This document shows, piece by piece, positions 53,653 to 61,368 of a DNA stretch of 64,000 bases. The translations under genes and the position numbers were made by a program. A model generated the notes under the pieces. The model was not told the DNA's origin. It did not search any database and saw only the letters and a list, made by a program, of their open reading frames with translations. The number at the start of each line of letters is the position of its first letter. Positions within the stretch are counted from its first letter, which is position 1. The stretch lies in contig NZ_FLKP01000002.1 in the NCBI RefSeq assembly GCF_900087015.1, positions 2,250,157-2,314,156 on the forward strand, given 5' to 3'. Source of the stretch: Christensenella timonensis. Its GTDB lineage: Bacteria; Bacillota; Clostridia; Christensenellales; Christensenellaceae.

Positions 53653-54345
53653 CTACCTTTCCAGTTCTTCTATCGCGTGATCCAGTTCATGCTCTTGCCA
53701 TTTACCCATAGAACCGATTACCATTGCTTCTTCCTGCTCCCTGCTGATTCCCCTAACTTCGTTGCAATGGTCCGCAGTCCTGCGGTTTAACTTAGGATCG
53801 TTTGCGGACCATGAACAAGGATAATATCCGCTTTCTTTGCGCTTAACGCAAATCAATTCTCCCGAATCCGGCAGGGTAGTAAAACACAATTCCGGCAATG
53901 TTTCCTCCGGGTGGTCGATCATATAATTGATCCTCATAGGTTTTGCCACCTTCTCGATCTCCGGCGTATATCCTACGATATTGATGTCGTTGATCGTATC
54001 AAATGGTTGACAACGGATGTACGCAACAAAATCATCGTTCTTGGTTTTAAAACCAAATAGCCCGCAATCTTCGCCTGTAAGACATATTTGTGGATGCAAA
54101 GCGGCATAATCCCATATTGCCTGAGAACCTTTCAATATTGGCATATCCATTATGCTGTTGATGAATTCTTTTTCTTTTCCTTCCGGCAGCAAGATGTGTT
54201 TTTTTGTCCTCGCCAATATCGCATTGGAATCCTTTTTTGAGCAATGTCCCACCGCATCGAAAGCATAATATTCATATAGCTTTGATGTAATCTGTAAATA
54301 TGTTAAATCCAGTTCGCCTACCAAAGGCGTTATTTCCAATTTCAT
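53653..54345 (-). CDS. Element-borne protein of unknown function, first gene after the control locus
   Basis: 230 residues from the ATG at 54345, with an AAGGAGAG site that decides against the upstream ATG at 54366. It is mixed alpha/beta (MKLEITPLVGELDLTYLQI; FGFKTKNDDFVAYIRCQPFD) with a helical C-terminal EEAMVIGSMGKWQEHELDHA tail. Some element proteins end with a similar GSMxGWD-like helix, but I cannot name a family. It is the first gene downstream of the minus-strand promoter at 54553-54581, so it is likely the first product of the long conjugation transcript. Confidence 0.55.
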   Translation of the reverse strand: MKLEITPLVGELDLTYLQITSKLYEYYAFDAVGHCSKKDSNAILARTKKHILLPEGKEKEFINSIMDMPILKGSQAIWDYAALHPQICLTGEDCGLFGFKTKNDDFVAYIRCQPFDTINDINIVGYTPEIEKVAKPMRINYMIDHPEETLPELCFTTLPDSGELICVKRKESGYYPCSWSANDPKLNRRTADHCNEVRGISREQEEAMVIGSMGKWQEHELDHAIEELER

Positions 54346-54368
54346 AGGTCTCTCCTTTCTTTTCAATC

Positions 54369-54391
54369 AAAAAAGACTTGCAGACTGCAAG
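54369..54391 (-). terminator. Terminator-like hairpin just before the 54345 start
   Basis: CTTGCAG pairs with CTGCAAG across a very short loop and is followed by TCTTTTTT on the minus strand. It lies 24 bases upstream of the ATG at 54345, inside the leader of the conjugation transcript, and would act as an attenuator. Confidence 0.65.
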
Positions 54392-54397
54392 CCGTTA

Positions 54398-54426
54398 TTG
54401 ACTTTCATTAAGTTAACCAATACAAT
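54398..54426 (+). promoter_or_regulatory. Plus-strand promoter facing the minus-strand promoter at 54553-54581
   Basis: TTGACT (54398-54403), exactly 17 bases, TACAAT (54421-54426). Transcription would start near 54433 and cross the structured segment 54457-54544 in antisense, towards the terminator at 54592-54636 and the plus-strand gene at 54695. Confidence 0.65.
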
Positions 54427-54456
54427 AAACATAGGGAATTTCCCTGAAAATTTAAA

Positions 54457-54544
54457 AACGCAGCAGGCTCGGGGTGGTGACACACCCCGAAGCCCTGTAT
54501 CAGGTGCCGTGACACCCTCACAACCCCACTCGGGACACTGCGTT
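54457..54544 (-). ncRNA. Candidate small structured RNA at the head of the conjugation operon
   Basis: The segment is closed by AACGCAG/CTGCGTT (54538-54544 with 54457-54463). It contains a strong hairpin with CGGGGTG/CACCCCG extended by GGCT/AGCC, and a second GGTG/CACC hairpin. The GTGACAC heptamer occurs in both. On the minus strand the closing stem is followed by TTTTAAATTTT, like a terminator, and the -10 of a strong promoter lies 8 bases before its 5' end. A discrete RNA of about 90-95 nt or a conditional leader is equally compatible. I do not recognise a named class. Confidence 0.55.
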
Positions 54545-54552
54545 CAAGTATC

Positions 54553-54581
54553 ATTATACAAGCGATTTGCTTGTTGTTCAA
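54553..54581 (-). promoter_or_regulatory. Strong minus-strand promoter with inverted repeat in the spacer
   Basis: On the minus strand TTGAAC (54576-54581), 17 bases, TATAAT (54553-54558). The spacer holds ACAAGC...GCTTGT, an inverted repeat that could be an operator. It would start transcription near 54546, right at the structured RNA, and then into the 54345 gene and the conjugation genes. Confidence 0.75.
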
Positions 54582-54591
54582 TGACATTTTG

Positions 54592-54636
54592 ACGCGCGAG
54601 GGTATTTGGCGTAAGCCAAGCACCCCGCGCGTTTTT
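54592..54636 (+). terminator. Plus-strand terminator of the control locus
   Basis: ACGCGCG pairs with CGCGCGT (54592-54598 with 54626-54632), with an inner TTGGC/GCCAA hairpin, followed by TTTTTAT on the plus strand. It lies between the plus-strand promoter and the plus-strand gene, so it may attenuate that gene. Confidence 0.8.
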
Positions 54637-54648
54637 ATATTCCACGGG

Positions 54649-54686
54649 AAATTCCCAACCATTAAAAACAAGGTGGTTGGGAATTT
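54649..54686. other. 13-bp inverted repeat next to the ribosome site of the plus-strand gene
   Basis: AAATTCCCAACCA (54649-54661) pairs perfectly with TGGTTGGGAATTT (54674-54686). The right arm ends 8 bases before the ATG at 54695, so the hairpin could occlude the ribosome site, or serve as an operator. Confidence 0.6.
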
Positions 54687-54694
54687 TGGGAAGA

Positions 54695-55321
54695 ATGAGC
54701 CACAAGAATATATTGTTGTACGGTCACGTTTTCTACGATCACAGTAGTAAGCGTGACCACATTTCCATCAAAGACGTCTTTGGAGAAATATCCCGTCTGC
54801 GCAATGAATTTACATCCGCACAAAACACGATTGACAACTATGTCAATCTCATTTTGTATGGCGCGAATTCCGGGTGGAGGGGTGCGGCTAGATCATCAGG
54901 CAAGACGTATTGCAACAAATATTTGGCGCATAATAAATCCATCATGATTGTTCCCGATGACAACGGGGAGTCGAAGGGCAAGGGGCAAGACGATATCCTC
55001 TCCGATTTATTGATCTTATCCGCAGCGGACCATTACTTCAAAAAAGCATGGGAAAGTTACGCAGGTTTTCTTGAAAAAAATCTTCCTGCTTATTTCGACC
55101 TTCCGGCCGCAGACAAATACCGTCATGAATTGATCGGCGTGGCGGGGGAAAAGGCCGCGAACAATTTGTTTCTGCAAATGTGGCACGGGTTTTATAGGCA
55201 ATCGTTCCTGGAAGTTTTTCACGAGGGCTTTACGAGCGTTCTTCTCGATTTAGCCCTCGACATCGACTACGAAGCAGACAAGATCGTTTGGCAGATTCTT
55301 CTTGAAAACTTTAATCAATAA
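54695..55321 (+). CDS. Lone plus-strand protein within the element, unknown function
   Basis: 208 residues from the ATG at 54695 with a GGGAAGA site; in-frame TTG codons upstream fall inside the inverted repeat. The N-terminus is MSHKNILLYGHVFYDHSSKR, the middle polar with Lys/Asp (NGESKGKGQDDILSDLL), the C-terminus helical and hydrophobic-rich. No signal peptide, membrane helix or known motif. It is the only plus-strand gene between 18 and 63 kb, and converges on the sortase gene with an 11-base overlap. Its placement behind the plus-strand leader suggests a regulatory or fertility-control role, by inference only. Confidence 0.6.
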   Translation: MSHKNILLYGHVFYDHSSKRDHISIKDVFGEISRLRNEFTSAQNTIDNYVNLILYGANSGWRGAARSSGKTYCNKYLAHNKSIMIVPDDNGESKGKGQDDILSDLLILSAADHYFKKAWESYAGFLEKNLPAYFDLPAADKYRHELIGVAGEKAANNLFLQMWHGFYRQSFLEVFHEGFTSVLLDLALDIDYEADKIVWQILLENFNQ

Positions 55322-55931
55322 CTGCCGTTACAACATACTTTTGCGGGGCGTGTCCTGAATAGTAAAACGGATAGCAGGTCACGAGAACGAGGGTGCTTTC
55401 CTCGGACGCAGCAAAGCGAAGGTCTGAATCGCTTTCCAGTATTTCAACCGACTCGACCTCATAGGCGTACTGCTCTTTATTCGGTGTTTCAAACATAAGC
55501 TGCTCCCCAATTTCAATGTCTTTCAGGATCCTGAATTGTGTGTTGCGGTGCCCCATCAGGACGCACGGCCCGACTTTCGGCGGCAGGGATGAATTATTAA
55601 GCCAGCCGATGCTGTTTTTCAAGGTCTGCGCTGTCACGTTATCCATGACAGTAAACGCCTTGTCCCGGATATAGAGTGTGCCGACCACATCCTGATCCGA
55701 TTGGCCGGATGCGCGGGAACCATTGATTTCGGGCTGTACCGCTTCTCCGCCCTGTACGACTTCAATTTCTTCCTGTCCTATAGCGACGGTTGAACCCAAT
55801 CTTGTAAAGCTGTGCGACCCTTCCTGTTGTCCTATGTCTATGTACTGATCGCCGCCTATGGCAATGAAAATCAGCCATGCGGCAAAGACGAGTACACTGA
55901 TAATTATGAGGCCTCTTAAAATAGTTTTCAT
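55311..55931 (-). CDS. Sortase (class D/E-like) with Lys in place of the catalytic Arg
   Basis: 206 residues from the ATG at 55931 (ATG 55943 also possible). An N-terminal membrane helix (about 5-28) is followed by a linker and the sortase domain: VLMGHRNTQF with the catalytic His, VLVTCYPFYYSGHAPQKYVV with the catalytic Cys. In related sortases the end of this motif is APQR; here it is APQK, so the Arg that stabilises the intermediate is replaced by Lys. The enzyme would anchor surface proteins, above all the 1111-residue protein encoded just upstream. Confidence 0.8.
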   Translation of the reverse strand: MKTILRGLIIISVLVFAAWLIFIAIGGDQYIDIGQQEGSHSFTRLGSTVAIGQEEIEVVQGGEAVQPEINGSRASGQSDQDVVGTLYIRDKAFTVMDNVTAQTLKNSIGWLNNSSLPPKVGPCVLMGHRNTQFRILKDIEIGEQLMFETPNKEQYAYEVESVEILESDSDLRFAASEESTLVLVTCYPFYYSGHAPQKYVVTAVID

Positions 55932-55959
55932 GGTAACTCTCATTTCTCAAACGCTCTGC

Positions 55960-55986
55960 AAAAGGCAGGAATAATTCCTGCCTTTT
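55960..55986. terminator. Perfect 12-bp terminator between the large surface protein and sortase genes
   Basis: AAAAGGCAGGAA and TTCCTGCCTTTT around TAA. The A/T ends make it usable in both directions. It overlaps nothing coding and ends the surface-protein gene. Confidence 0.8.
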
Positions 55987-55989
55987 GTA

Positions 55990-58900
55990 TTACTTCTCAT
56001 TGTCCTCAGTCTTGATTTCCCGCTTTTTTCTCTGCCTGCGAATCATGAGCGTTACAAAGAACGTTGTTCCAGAGCCGAGCAGTATCAACGCAATAAGACC
56101 TGCGTATTGATCCGTATCCAGGCCGAGCTTCACAAAGGGCGCGTTCTCTATCCTGAGTTCAAGCGGCTTATCATATGCCGTTTCCTTCGTCACAGTGAAC
56201 GCCACCGGTGCTGCGGGGAAGTAATTTTCCGGGATAACGGATTCCTCCAGCCAAAAATCGGCAAACGGCAGTTCCGTTATCAGCACCGTTCCATCATCCC
56301 CAACCATCGCCGCAGTTTCCGTCCCGGCAGGATCATATCGGTACAGTCCGTCTTTCACTTTGGTAAGCGGCAGGGCGTTTTGCAGGAAACCGGACGTCTT
56401 GACCGTAAAGCCTGCTCCTGTGAGCGGTTCGCCGTTTTCATCCACCTTTATAACCTTTACGGCTGTTGGTTGGTTGGAGATGCTTATTTCGACAATCTGA
56501 TGTGTGCCGTCGATCACGATAGGATATTCCCGCTCGGACAGGATGAAACCGTCCTTTGTTTCCTTTTCCCGCAGCACATAGTTTGCATAAGGGAGCATCC
56601 CGCTTTCCCCATATCCCTGCTCGTCCGTATCGAAAATGCTGACCACATTTCCGTCTTTGTCTGCAACCTCAAATTCAATCCCTTGCAGTTTACGGTTTGT
56701 GTCCGCAGCGTCGCTCTTTATAACCGATACCTTCCCGCGATACATCGTATTCAGCAACGGTTCCTGCACCAAGGAATCGTCTGTAAAATCGCTGCTCGAC
56801 TGGTCTGTAGCCGTAACGTCAACCGGATATGTCGCATCGAGGATTTCATACTGCGAATTTACCGCTTTGAGTTCCTTCAAATAAAACCCCGCAAGCGGAA
56901 TATCCGCGCTCGTCTCGGCAAAGCCATCCGCATCCGTTACCAAAATATCTACAAGCCCGTCTTTGGGGATGATTCCCTGTATATCTTCCGCAGCGTACAG
57001 GCCGAATACAAAGCCTTCCCCTGCTCCCTTGTAGAACAACCCTCCGCTAAAGTGCTCCGCACGCTTTTTAAGTTGCACATGGCCTTTCTGCCTTTGGTTT
57101 TCAAGTTCAAGGGTTTCGTTTGTGACCGGCGTCACTTGGTCGGCATAAGATAAAACGACCTCATGCGGCGTCTGTTCCAGTACAAAATTCCCTTCGACGG
57201 ATTCCTCGATCACAAGGTATTTTCCGAGATACAGGGGGACGCTCTCGCCGGTTCCGTTTTCTACAGTGATTTCATCGACCTTTTCCCCTTCTTCGTAGTA
57301 GACCGTTCCGTCGGGCGTACCGATGTTTTCCGCAGCATATACGCTGAATACCGCGTTAAGCCCTTCGTCGCTGAATTGGGGAATATATTTTGTGCCGTAC
57401 TCGGTTTCTTCCGTTTCCGTGCCGGTCAGGATCTCGCCGTGCTTCTCAATGGTTATTTTTCCTTTGGCAACCTCATTTGCGAACTCTACCGTGATAACGC
57501 GGTTGACCGCCTGATCCTCAGAAACCGTGAAAGGCAGCGGCGCACCGTTGAGCAGGTAGGGTTCCCCCGCTTCCACCTCGTACAGCGTATAATCTCCTTC
57601 GGATAACTTACCGGGCAGGTACAGCGTGCCGGATTCGTCCGTGGTAAATTCGCTGATCGTATGCGGCTGCGGATAGAGCATTTCAAACGACACTTCATTT
57701 CCTTCGTCCTCGATACGGAATGTATTACCTGCAACCGGAATACGTTTCCCTGTAACGGAATCCACCTTTACGATCTGGAGCATCAGTTCGATTGCCTTAT
57801 CTTCCAGTATATAGGAATAAGTCTTGGCATTCTCCGAAACAAATACGTCGAACGGCTCAACCTTCAGGTAGCCCCCGTTCGCACTCGTTGATTTTTCCGA
57901 AACGGTATATGTGCCGTATGGAAGCAATGGGGACGTTGCCTTGCCGTCCGCGTCTGTTTTCATCGTTGCGTAAAGTGCTCCACTGGATTTCAGCCTGATC
58001 TCAAACTCCACATTCGCAAGCGGCGGCTTGATGTCAGGATCGGGATCCGCGCCGCCTGTCAGCTCGTGCGAACCGAACTTCACGATACTGATGTACCCTT
58101 TCTTTACCTGATCCGTCACAACGACGTCCTTGATTTCCGCTACCATATCCGCATCGGTAAGAGTAACTGTCACAGGGTTCGGGTTAAGGATGTACCCCTC
58201 CGGCGCGGGAGATTTCTCATACACTTTATAGGTCCCAAGCGGAAGCTCCTTTGATGTGGCCGACTGGCTGCCTGCCGCAGACAATGTATCCGCAACATTC
58301 CCGCTTGAATCCCGTATTTCAAAGTGGGCGTTATACAGGGACGCATCGCCCTGCGGTGTGCCGCCTGTTTCCGCGTCGTGCTTGCTTACTCGTATTTTTG
58401 CAAACGCAGGCGTTGAGAAGCTGAACGTTCCCGATCCCGCCGGATGATAACCGCCGCTGCTGATCGAAATGAGGTTCTGCGTTGCGGAATCGTTTGTTAC
58501 ATACAGGAAGATATTCGGCGTGATCCGGTTGTCGATTCCATTCGCGGATAAGCTGATGCTCTTGTTCCCGTTGCCGGATGCGGGAATCTTGATTGTCAGG
58601 CGGTCCCCATCCATTCCCGTGAAGCCCTCTACCACCGTTCCGGCAGGCAGCAATTCGCGGTTCAAGGTATATCCTCCGTTGCAGTTTTCGAGGGAAACGC
58701 TTGTGCTTCCGACAAAGTACCCGCCTTGATAGTTAAATTCCATATTTGCGGGCGAAAAATGTACTTTATGCTGCATCAGTTCAAGGTTTCTTGCGTGCTC
58801 CAGCAATTCGTCGGCCCAATCAAGGACCGCCTCGCAGCCTGCCGCCGCCCTGAGATTACCCGGATTGTCCCTCCTGTTCGTAAATCCCCAAAAATCCGGA

Positions 58901-59325
58901 TCACCCTGCTCGGATAGCCAAAACCGTATGGCGTTTGCGGTGGCGTATCGTGCTTCGTCATCGTTCAGATTATCCGGCTTGTCGCATGGGTATCCATATT
59001 CCAGGATGATCTGTAAACCAACAAGCGTCCGTGTATCATACCAAGCCGCAAGATCGGCTTCTTCAAAGTCGATCCCACTATGCGGCGATGACATTTTGTG
59101 TTGCAGGCAGTACGCGATCTCGCCTGTTTCCACAATGTAATGGCGGGGTGTTTTCAATCCCACCCAATCGCCGCTTCCATTGAGGTATTCAAAATATCTC
59201 GGCGTTGCGTCATCTGGATCAGACTCTATCGTAACTCGGTCCATTGCCGATGCTGTAAGTGGTATGAGCATCGACATCAGTATGATGGCCGCCAAAACCA
59301 GTGCATATATTCTTTTCTCTATCAT
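55990..59325 (-). CDS. Large SpaA/Cna-B repeat surface protein with thioester-like N-terminal domain
   Basis: 1111 residues with a TAGGAGGA site. A signal peptide is followed by a thioester-type domain (about 35-170: IAYCLQHKM with the Cys; ATANAIRFWLSEQGDPD where the partner Gln is usually found, here apparently not Gln). A long stretch of six or more SpaA/Cna-B prealbumin-like repeats follows (FEIRDSSGNVADTLS; KGYISIVKFGS; KGKITIEKHGE; RGKVSVIKSDA). The C-terminus has a membrane helix and RRQRKKR tail, preceded by NAPFVKLGLDTD rather than LPXTG. It is probably a mating or adhesion factor presented by the neighbouring sortase. Confidence 0.8.
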   Translation of the reverse strand: MIEKRIYALVLAAIILMSMLIPLTASAMDRVTIESDPDDATPRYFEYLNGSGDWVGLKTPRHYIVETGEIAYCLQHKMSSPHSGIDFEEADLAAWYDTRTLVGLQIILEYGYPCDKPDNLNDDEARYATANAIRFWLSEQGDPDFWGFTNRRDNPGNLRAAAGCEAVLDWADELLEHARNLELMQHKVHFSPANMEFNYQGGYFVGSTSVSLENCNGGYTLNRELLPAGTVVEGFTGMDGDRLTIKIPASGNGNKSISLSANGIDNRITPNIFLYVTNDSATQNLISISSGGYHPAGSGTFSFSTPAFAKIRVSKHDAETGGTPQGDASLYNAHFEIRDSSGNVADTLSAAGSQSATSKELPLGTYKVYEKSPAPEGYILNPNPVTVTLTDADMVAEIKDVVVTDQVKKGYISIVKFGSHELTGGADPDPDIKPPLANVEFEIRLKSSGALYATMKTDADGKATSPLLPYGTYTVSEKSTSANGGYLKVEPFDVFVSENAKTYSYILEDKAIELMLQIVKVDSVTGKRIPVAGNTFRIEDEGNEVSFEMLYPQPHTISEFTTDESGTLYLPGKLSEGDYTLYEVEAGEPYLLNGAPLPFTVSEDQAVNRVITVEFANEVAKGKITIEKHGEILTGTETEETEYGTKYIPQFSDEGLNAVFSVYAAENIGTPDGTVYYEEGEKVDEITVENGTGESVPLYLGKYLVIEESVEGNFVLEQTPHEVVLSYADQVTPVTNETLELENQRQKGHVQLKKRAEHFSGGLFYKGAGEGFVFGLYAAEDIQGIIPKDGLVDILVTDADGFAETSADIPLAGFYLKELKAVNSQYEILDATYPVDVTATDQSSSDFTDDSLVQEPLLNTMYRGKVSVIKSDAADTNRKLQGIEFEVADKDGNVVSIFDTDEQGYGESGMLPYANYVLREKETKDGFILSEREYPIVIDGTHQIVEISISNQPTAVKVIKVDENGEPLTGAGFTVKTSGFLQNALPLTKVKDGLYRYDPAGTETAAMVGDDGTVLITELPFADFWLEESVIPENYFPAAPVAFTVTKETAYDKPLELRIENAPFVKLGLDTDQYAGLIALILLGSGTTFFVTLMIRRQRKKREIKTEDNEK

Positions 59326-59347
59326 ATGTTCCTCCTACTACAAATAT

Positions 59348-59372
59348 AAAACGCCCTGTATTTCAGGCGTTT
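59348..59372 (-). terminator. Terminator between the 59371 gene and the large surface protein
   Basis: AAACGCC/GGCGTTT stem with a 10-base loop that includes CCTG/CAGG, then TTATA on the minus strand. It starts at the stop codon of the upstream gene and closely resembles the hairpin at 60313-60339. Confidence 0.65.
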
Positions 59373-59970
59373 AGAGTTCCTGTTCTTCTGTTTCCAGATC
59401 GGGCGGCGGTTCGACTGCGGCTTCCTTGCCAAAATCCCAGCTGTATACCTTCCCTATTTTGTCACCTATCCGTTCCGTATACCATGCGATTTCAGCCGTA
59501 CAATCCTTTCCCATATATATATCACAGAGCAAGGATTTATACTGATATTCGGTTATACTATCCTTAACTGCACGGTAAAGATAATGGTTCGTACCGTCAT
59601 GATGGTACGCGTCGCAGCGGAAATCTCCTTTGCTGTCCACATACCATTCGCACATATCGCTTTCATCGTTCAGGCAATCTTTGATCTTTCCACTTTCGAT
59701 CTCCTTGTATCCCTGGTGCCGCCCATTCCATAGCCCCAAATCCGCTATGACGAGAATACAGGTGTTGAGATTGATATTCAAATTCATGCGCTCATCGTCA
59801 AGGTATTCTCTGTTGTTTTCATACATGATTTGTATTCGCTCGTCATCGCTCAAATCTGGATACTGTTCTTCTAAATCTGCCTTCCAATCCCTTTCATAAT
59901 CCAGATTAACGTTGCTCCATATGATATACCGTTTTTCTGGATCGTCCTGCACTTGTACAGCTTCCGGCAT
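59371..59970 (-). CDS. Element-borne protein (IIWSN...DWNGRHQGYK type) with EQEL tail
   Basis: 199 residues with a GGAGG site. Characteristic stretches are YIIWSNVNLDYERDWKADLE, ADLGLWNGRHQGYKEIESG and CDAYHHDGTNHYLYRAVKD; I recognise this set from many Clostridia conjugative elements and phages but know no function. The last 25 residues form an acidic Pro-rich tail ending TEEQEL, in line with four other proteins of this element. It precedes the large surface-protein gene on the same strand. Confidence 0.65.
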   Translation of the reverse strand: MPEAVQVQDDPEKRYIIWSNVNLDYERDWKADLEEQYPDLSDDERIQIMYENNREYLDDERMNLNINLNTCILVIADLGLWNGRHQGYKEIESGKIKDCLNDESDMCEWYVDSKGDFRCDAYHHDGTNHYLYRAVKDSITEYQYKSLLCDIYMGKDCTAEIAWYTERIGDKIGKVYSWDFGKEAAVEPPPDLETEEQEL

Positions 59971-60014
59971 ACTATCCCACCTCCATTAAAGAAACATTCA
60001 TTGTATACTAAGAA

Positions 60015-60284
60015 TTATCTCTCCGGGACTATAATGTCTTTTTCATGATCTGGTTCCTTATGGAAAGCGCAGATTTTTCCGTTGCTGTCATAGATCGGTG
60101 TGTAGAGATTATCTGTCCGAAGATACATTCCATCCATTCCCGCCCCTCCGATATATCTTCCTTGTTCGTCTATCTCATCATCAAGTAAAACGGTCCCATC
60201 TTCCAGCAGATATCCCGGTATCTTACGTCGGTTCAAATATCCATAGGATATTTCCCGCGATACCACCTTTAAATCTTTTGCCAT
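60015..60284 (-). CDS. Small element-borne protein
   Basis: 89 residues from the ATG at 60284 (CGGAGG, 8 bases upstream); the longer frame begins inside the preceding terminator. It is a beta-rich small protein (SREISYGYLNRRKIPGYLL; TVLLDDEIDEQGRYIGGAG) ending EKDIIVPER. No family recognised. It lies between the lipoprotein and 199-residue protein genes, each separated by short gaps. Confidence 0.55.
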   Translation of the reverse strand: MAKDLKVVSREISYGYLNRRKIPGYLLEDGTVLLDDEIDEQGRYIGGAGMDGMYLRTDNLYTPIYDSNGKICAFHKEPDHEKDIIVPER

Positions 60285-60312
60285 TGAATAATCCTCCGTA
60301 TATCCAGACACT

Positions 60313-60339
60313 AAAAAACGCCCGAAATTTCAGGCGTTT
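60313..60339 (-). terminator. Terminator between the lipoprotein and 60015 genes
   Basis: AAACGCC pairs with GGCGTTT around TGAAATTTCG and is followed by further T residues on the minus strand. It is nearly the same sequence as the hairpin at 59348-59372. Confidence 0.75.
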
Positions 60340-60355
60340 CTATAAGTCTTAACTG

Positions 60356-61111
60356 TTACCCGACTTCTACGATGGTATATCTTTTTCCATCATACTTTAC
60401 TGACGCAACATATACTGTGCTGTAATCCCCCTGTCCGATCTCGGAAGCGTGGGTTGCGGAGAATACTCCCATAGATTTTCCTCCGTCGTTTGATTTTGAT
60501 ACCGACCTTCGGCTGCTTGCCCCCCATATGCTTCCTGCACGCGCCATTTCCTGGGCCTCTCCTTCAAGGCCGCCGCTGCCACCGTATTCTAGCGGCGCCA
60601 TGCCGTACATTTCGCGCACTTCATTTACCCCGCTGCAAACCGCTTGTCCGTAAGAACTCCCTGACCATTCCATTTCCGGTTCGGGTTCGGGTGTCGGTTC
60701 CGGCGTTGGAACGGGCGTTGGTTCAGGAGTGGGCGCAGGCGTTGAAGCAGGAGCGGGTTCGGGGACTGATGCTGCCTGCGGCGTATTCCCACCTCCTGCC
60801 GATGCGCTACCTGATCTTTGCGGTTTTTCCGATCCGGTTTCCTTTTTACTTCCATTTTCCGGCTTGTTGCCAACATTGCTTTCGCTGGAAGCAGACGCGC
60901 TTGGCAAAGCACCCGTGCTTGCCACCGGCGCGGTACTCGCCGCTGCACTTGGAGATGCCGAAGCTGACGGAATAGCGCTTACTTCTGCGCTCGCCGTTGC
61001 CGTTGGTTCTTCCGGCTTTTGTTCGACCTTATCGTTTCCGCAAGACGCAAATGTGACCATCGCCCCCGCCGCCATGACCATCGCCAATATTCTGTTCGTA
61101 TGCTTTTTCAT
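60356..61111 (-). CDS. Lipoprotein with Pro/Ala/Ser stalk and CAP-like C-terminal domain
   Basis: 251 residues. The lipobox FASC (Cys24) follows a typical signal. Residues about 30-140 are low complexity (Ala/Ser/Pro/Glu with Thr-Pro repeats such as PTPVPTPEPTPEPEPE), a wall-spanning stalk. The last 100 residues resemble a CAP/SCP domain cut short (GVNEVREMYGMAPLEYGG, then EAQEMARAG and GVFSATHASEIGQGDY); only part of the usual CAP core is present. It may be anchored outside the cell for contact with recipients. A good AAGGAGGAT site precedes it. Confidence 0.65.
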   Translation of the reverse strand: MKKHTNRILAMVMAAGAMVTFASCGNDKVEQKPEEPTATASAEVSAIPSASASPSAAASTAPVASTGALPSASASSESNVGNKPENGSKKETGSEKPQRSGSASAGGGNTPQAASVPEPAPASTPAPTPEPTPVPTPEPTPEPEPEMEWSGSSYGQAVCSGVNEVREMYGMAPLEYGGSGGLEGEAQEMARAGSIWGASSRRSVSKSNDGGKSMGVFSATHASEIGQGDYSTVYVASVKYDGKRYTIVEVG

Positions 61112-61181
61112 AAAGATATCCTCCTTGTTCTTGATACTCTCATACTAAGGCGGCTGTATTTCTTTTGTCTAATTTTGAGCT

Positions 61182-61346
61182 TCACAAATTTGATAAATTC
61201 CATGTTGAAATTGTGAGCAGGACAGTCAAAACGATCATGAAAATCCCTAAATTCCGGTATCTTTTGACGCCGCATTTCTTAAACCGCAACAACAACAGGC
61301 ATGACGCGACGATCCCAAGCAGGATCATGAATAGTTGCATTCCCAT
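61182..61346 (-). CDS. Small two-helix membrane protein
   Basis: 54 residues from the ATG at 61346 (AAAGGGA site). Two hydrophobic helices (MQLFMILLGIVASCLLLL and LGIFMIVLTVLLTI) are joined by a basic loop (RFKKCGVKRYR). No family recognised. It follows the parAB terminator and precedes the lipoprotein gene, so it may start the next transcription unit. Reality is supported by length, hydrophobic pattern and a ribosome site. Confidence 0.55.
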   Translation of the reverse strand: MGMQLFMILLGIVASCLLLLRFKKCGVKRYRNLGIFMIVLTVLLTISTWNLSNL

Positions 61347-61368
61347 TTCTTTATCCCTTTCCTGAAAT

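Noticed and set aside
54408..54671. 87-codon minus-strand open frame
   Set aside because: It spans the structured RNA, both promoters and the terminator, and has no ribosome site.
56107..57153. 348-codon plus-strand open frame
   Set aside because: Antisense to the SpaA-repeat surface protein; the composition is rich in Arg/Cys/His as expected of a mirror frame.
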